Source of the DNA: Candidatus Competibacteraceae bacterium
GTDB lineage: Bacteria; Pseudomonadota; Gammaproteobacteria; Competibacterales; JAHEDQ01
NCBI GenBank assembly: GCA_024641125.1
Contig: JAHEDQ010000017.1
Coordinates: 1-36,329 of the forward strand
Direction of reading: 5' to 3'
Length of the DNA stretch: 36,329 nt
Shown one piece after another: positions 33,389 to 36,329 of this stretch. The translations under genes and the position numbers were made by a program. The notes beneath the pieces were generated by a model that worked only from the letters and a program-made list of their open reading frames with translations, was not told the origin of the DNA and made no database searches. Positions within the stretch are counted from its first letter, which is position 1; each line of letters starts with the position of its first letter.

Positions 33389-34357
33389 GTGCCCCGGAGT
33401 AGAAGTGTCAGTGTCCATTTGGGTGATCAGGTCGGGCGTTACGGCTTCGGTGATGATCATCCGTTCGGAGAGGATCGGATGCACGCGTTCTGGGATGAAA
33501 TGAACCGCCGGGCATTGGACTATCAGGTGCGTGTTCACGATCCCAAGATGTGCGGTGAGGCGGATTTGCTTCGATTCCACACCGCAGAGTACGTAGACCG
33601 GGTCAAACGCTACTCGGTCAGCGGTGAAGGGATGCTGGACTACGGTGACACACCGGCTTACAAAGGCGTGTTCGAAGATGCGTCCTATGTGGTCGGCACG
33701 ACCCTGGACGCCGTGGATATGGTCATGAAGGACGAGGTGCGCCGCGCCTTTGTCCCCATTGCTGGATTGCATCACAGTATGCCGGACACCGCGGCCGGGT
33801 TCTGTGTATTCAATGATTGCGGCGTGGCGGTCAAGGTGCTGGAGGATAACTACGGCCTGGATCGGATCGCATATGTGGACATCGACGCCCACCATGGTGA
33901 CGGCCTGTACTATCCGTTCGAGACCGACCCAAAGCTGATATTCGCGGATATTCACGAGGACGGGCGCTACAACTTTCCACAGAGTGGATTCCAGCACGAG
34001 GTGGGTAAGGGCGACGCACGCGGCCGTAAGCTCAACATTCCCCTTTTACCGCGGGCATCGGACGCCGATTTCAGCATGATGTGGCGAAAAGTCGAGGGCT
34101 TCCTGGACGAGTGGAAGCCTCAGTTCATCATTATGCAGTGCGGCGCCGATGGTATAACCGGGGATCCGTTGGCCCACCTGCATTATTCACCCGATGCCCA
34201 CCGCTTGGCCGCCACCGGCCTGTGCCGGATCGCCGAAGAGCATGCCGGGGGCCGCATTGTCGGCGTTGGCGGTGGCGGTTACGACTTGCACAATCTGGGT
34301 AAGGCCTGGAGCAATGTGGTGGAAGTCTTTCTGGACGCACCCATGTCGGATCAATAG
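33389..34357 (+). CDS. Histone deacetylase family (AcuC/acetylpolyamine amidohydrolase-like) enzyme
   Basis: A 322-aa zinc amidohydrolase of the arginase/deacetylase fold. The active-site His pair is GLHHSMPD (128-129). The zinc site includes Asp166 and His168 in VDIDAHHGDG and a later Asp in QCGADGITGDPL. The catalytic Tyr follows the glycine run GVGGGGYDL near residue 298. GFCVFNDCGVAV is a standard family segment. Bacterial members remove acetyl groups from lysine (acetyl-CoA synthetase) or from acetylpolyamines; which applies here cannot be decided. The start is GTG behind AGGAG. glyA follows after 162 bp, likely with its own promoter. Confidence 0.88.
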   Translation: MPRSRSVSVHLGDQVGRYGFGDDHPFGEDRMHAFWDEMNRRALDYQVRVHDPKMCGEADLLRFHTAEYVDRVKRYSVSGEGMLDYGDTPAYKGVFEDASYVVGTTLDAVDMVMKDEVRRAFVPIAGLHHSMPDTAAGFCVFNDCGVAVKVLEDNYGLDRIAYVDIDAHHGDGLYYPFETDPKLIFADIHEDGRYNFPQSGFQHEVGKGDARGRKLNIPLLPRASDADFSMMWRKVEGFLDEWKPQFIIMQCGADGITGDPLAHLHYSPDAHRLAATGLCRIAEEHAGGRIVGVGGGGYDLHNLGKAWSNVVEVFLDAPMSDQ

Positions 34358-34519
34358 AGCCGGTTCGGCAGCCGACGCGGCGCAGTGATCGTTTTCCACG
34401 CCGCTGCCGCGACATGCAAGCGGCATAGCAAAGCGCTACAATGCGCAGCCTTTTTTCAGAACGCACAGTCGCCGGCTTGTACAGCCCAACAGCGACCGCA
34501 CAGCCGATGGGACGACCAC

Positions 34520-35776
34520 ATGTTTGCCAAGAATATGTCCATAGACGGATACGATCAGGAATTGTGGGACGCCATGGAGTCGGAGCGCACGCGGCAGGAG
34601 GAACACATCGAGCTGATTGCGTCCGAAAACTACGCAAGCCCACGAGTGATGCAGGCCCAGGGCTCAGTGTTGACAAACAAGTATGCCGAGGGGTATCCGG
34701 GTAAACGCTACTACGGTGGTTGCGAGCATGTCGATGTGGCCGAACGTCTGGCCATCGACCGGGCTAAGGCCCTGTTCGGCGCGGATTTCGCCAACGTGCA
34801 ACCGCATTCCGGTTCCCAGGCCAACGCCGCGGTCTACATGGCGCTGCTTGAGCCTCATGACACGGTTCTGGGCATGAGTCTGGCCCATGGCGGACATTTG
34901 ACCCACGGCGCCAAGCCCAACTTTTCCGGCAAAATCTACAATGCGGTGCAGTACGGGTTGGACGAGTCCACCGGCGAGATCGATTACGATCAGGTCGCGT
35001 CGTTGGCCAATACTCACCGACCCAAGATGGTCATTGCCGGTTTCTCAGCCTATTCCAGGGTGGTTGACTGGGCCCGTTTCCGCGACATCGCCGACGGCGT
35101 TGGCGCCTACTTGTTGGTGGACATGGCCCATGTGGCGGGTCTGGTGGCGGCTGGGGTGTATCCCAGTCCGATCCCCTACGCGGATGCGGTGACCACAACC
35201 ACCCATAAGACGCTGCGTGGCCCACGCGGCGGTTTGATACTGGCGCGGTCCAATCCCGATCTCGAGAAACGCTTTAATAGTCTTGTTTTTCCGGGCATCC
35301 AGGGCGGTCCGCTGATGCACGTCATTGCGGCCAAGGCGGTGGCTTTCAAAGAGGCACTGGACCCCAGTTTTAAAGCGTATCAGATCCAGGTGGTGGCCAA
35401 CGCAAGGGCCATGGCCGGGGTGTTTATGCAGCGGGGCTACAAGATTGTCTCCGGCGGCACGGACAATCACCTCATGCTGGTGGATCTGATTGACAAGGGC
35501 ATCACCGGGAAGGCTGCCGACGCCGCCCTGGGCGATGCCAACATCACCGTGAACAAAAACAGCGTACCCAACGACCCTCAGTCGCCGTTTGTCACCAGCG
35601 GCATCCGCGTCGGCACGCCGGCGGCAACGACTCGGGGTTTCAAGGAAGCCGAGATCGAGCAGCTCACCCACTGGATGTGCGACGTGATGGATGATCTGGA
35701 CAATCAGGAGAGCATCAGCGGCGTGCGGGATAAAGTGCTCGAGCTGTGCGGGCGCTTTCCGGTGTACGGAGCTTGA
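34520..35776 (+). CDS. glyA: Serine hydroxymethyltransferase
   Basis: A 418-aa PLP enzyme that interconverts serine and glycine with tetrahydrofolate and supplies one-carbon units. From the ATG at 34520 the family N-terminus follows ([29 protein letters not shown]). [20 protein letters not shown] is the substrate/cofactor region and [14 protein letters not shown] carries the PLP lysine at about residue 230. [19 protein letters not shown] and [14 protein letters not shown] complete the match. The in-frame region upstream (34385-34519) is not family-like. TACAAT at 34437-34442 could be a -10 box, but its -35 partner is poor. nrdR starts 24 bp later, a common gammaproteobacterial order. Confidence 0.97.
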   Translation: MFAKNMSIDGYDQELWDAMESERTRQEEHIELIASENYASPRVMQAQGSVLTNKYAEGYPGKRYYGGCEHVDVAERLAIDRAKALFGADFANVQPHSGSQANAAVYMALLEPHDTVLGMSLAHGGHLTHGAKPNFSGKIYNAVQYGLDESTGEIDYDQVASLANTHRPKMVIAGFSAYSRVVDWARFRDIADGVGAYLLVDMAHVAGLVAAGVYPSPIPYADAVTTTTHKTLRGPRGGLILARSNPDLEKRFNSLVFPGIQGGPLMHVIAAKAVAFKEALDPSFKAYQIQVVANARAMAGVFMQRGYKIVSGGTDNHLMLVDLIDKGITGKAADAALGDANITVNKNSVPNDPQSPFVTSGIRVGTPAATTRGFKEAEIEQLTHWMCDVMDDLDNQESISGVRDKVLELCGRFPVYGA

Positions 35777-35800
35777 TGCGGACTCGGGGCGCCCAGGGGT

Positions 35801-36271
35801 ATGCATTGCCCGTACTGCAGCGCGGCCGACACCCGCGTGATCGATTCCAGATTGAGTCCGGAAGGCGACCGGGTGCGGCGACGACGGGTTTGCGCTGCCT
35901 GCGGCGAGCGATTTACCAGCTACGAAATGGCCGAGTTGGTGGTACCCCGAATCATCAAGAGCGACGGCACCCGGGAAACTCTTAACGAGGACAAACTCAG
36001 ATCGGGTATGCTGCGCGCCCTTGAAAAGAGGCCGGTCACAACCGAGCAGATCGAATCCGCTTTGCAGCGCATCATGAAACAGGTGCGCGGGCGAGGCGAA
36101 CGGGAAGTGGGCTCTCGCCAGATCGGCGAATGGGTGATGGATGAGTTGCGCGCCTTGGATCAGGTCGCTTACGTGCGCTTTGCGTCGGTGTACAGGAGCT
36201 TTGAGGATGTGGAGGCATTTCGCGAGGAGGTGGAGCGCCTCCAGCGGGATACGTCCAAGCCCAAAGTCTGA
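35801..36271 (+). CDS. nrdR: Transcriptional repressor NrdR
   Basis: A 156-aa zinc-finger/ATP-cone repressor of ribonucleotide reductase genes. The four zinc-ribbon cysteines are C3, C6, C31 and C34 ([17 protein letters not shown] and [12 protein letters not shown]). The ATP-cone follows from about residue 47 ([33 protein letters not shown]), and [19 protein letters not shown] ends the core. The protein senses ATP/dATP and binds NrdR boxes; none is obvious in this window. AGGGG lies very close to the ATG. It follows glyA by 24 bp and precedes ribD by 2 bp. Confidence 0.97.
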   Translation: MHCPYCSAADTRVIDSRLSPEGDRVRRRRVCAACGERFTSYEMAELVVPRIIKSDGTRETLNEDKLRSGMLRALEKRPVTTEQIESALQRIMKQVRGRGEREVGSRQIGEWVMDELRALDQVAYVRFASVYRSFEDVEAFREEVERLQRDTSKPKV

Positions 36272-36273
36272 CT

Positions 36274-36329
36274 ATGATCCAAGTGGTTGCCGAGCGGTAC
36301 ATGGCCGAGGCGCTCAAGCTCGCCCGAAA
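36274..36329 (+). CDS. ribD: Start of ribD (riboflavin deaminase/reductase), partial
   Basis: Only 18 complete codons are visible, from an ATG 2 bp after nrdR to the window edge. They read IQVVAERYMAEALKLARK after the first Met. The YMAEALKLAR stretch matches the first helix of the RibD deaminase domain, and nrdR-ribD is a standard order in gammaproteobacteria. An internal ATG eight codons later could be the true start. Confidence 0.7.
   Translation, partial: MIQVVAERYMAEALKLAR

Overview
The window looks like a piece of a gammaproteobacterial chromosome, GC-rich and densely coded. The evidence is the glyA-nrdR-ribD order at the right end, the close match of EttA to the enterobacterial protein, the sucA-sucB-lpd block, and a lexA-imuA-imuB-dnaE2 mutagenesis cassette. 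A BCCT-type osmolyte transporter and a betaine/imino-acid style catabolic operon suggest a marine or saline habitat. That is an inference, and I cannot name the genus.

Left part (1-4.5 kb, all minus strand). The left edge cuts a gene encoding an acyl carrier protein domain that runs into the start of an adenylating (acyl-AMP ligase type) domain. Next come three genes in the order aldolase, amidohydrolase, uronate dehydrogenase-like. They fit an oxidative uronate/aldarate route ending in an HpcH/HpaI aldolase. A 160-bp element with terminal inverted repeats (3261-3420) follows, then a radical SAM enzyme.

Catabolic island (4.5-13.3 kb). Six minus-strand genes are packed with 1-4 nt overlaps or short gaps: aldehyde dehydrogenase, membrane-dipeptidase-like hydrolase, an unrecognised 567-aa protein, a DUF3726-type protein, an Ldh-family imine/keto-acid reductase and a BCCT transporter. 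A divergent LysR regulator faces them across a 94-bp region that holds a good LysR-type dyad. This is the best candidate for a poorly described system: uptake and breakdown of a small zwitterionic nitrogen compound, finishing at a semialdehyde oxidised by the dehydrogenase.

Middle (13.5-24 kb). A C-terminally truncated, lower-GC acyltransferase-3 gene is followed by an array of four tight hairpins. Then, on the minus strand, come a PDZ/M48 lipoprotein whose HExxH motif reads HQMAH, a peptidoglycan-binding-domain protein and a short-chain dehydrogenase. The 2-oxoglutarate dehydrogenase genes follow (sucA, sucB, lpd; strong predicted promoter at 23463-23491), and then a group II truncated haemoglobin.

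SOS block (24.1-30 kb, plus strand). lexA, imuA, imuB and dnaE2 lie behind one LexA box that ends two bases before the lexA start codon, so the mRNA may be leaderless. ImuB carries a clamp-binding motif and DnaE2 is the polymerase subunit of the mutasome.

Right part (30-36.3 kb). Isochorismatase-family hydrolase and EttA overlap by 4 nt on the minus strand, followed by a TetR regulator. A second copy of the 160-bp element (33109-33268, 81% identical to the first, ungapped) precedes a histone-deacetylase-family enzyme. Then come glyA, nrdR and the first codons of ribD. I saw no rRNA, tRNA, CRISPR array, integrase or complete insertion sequence.
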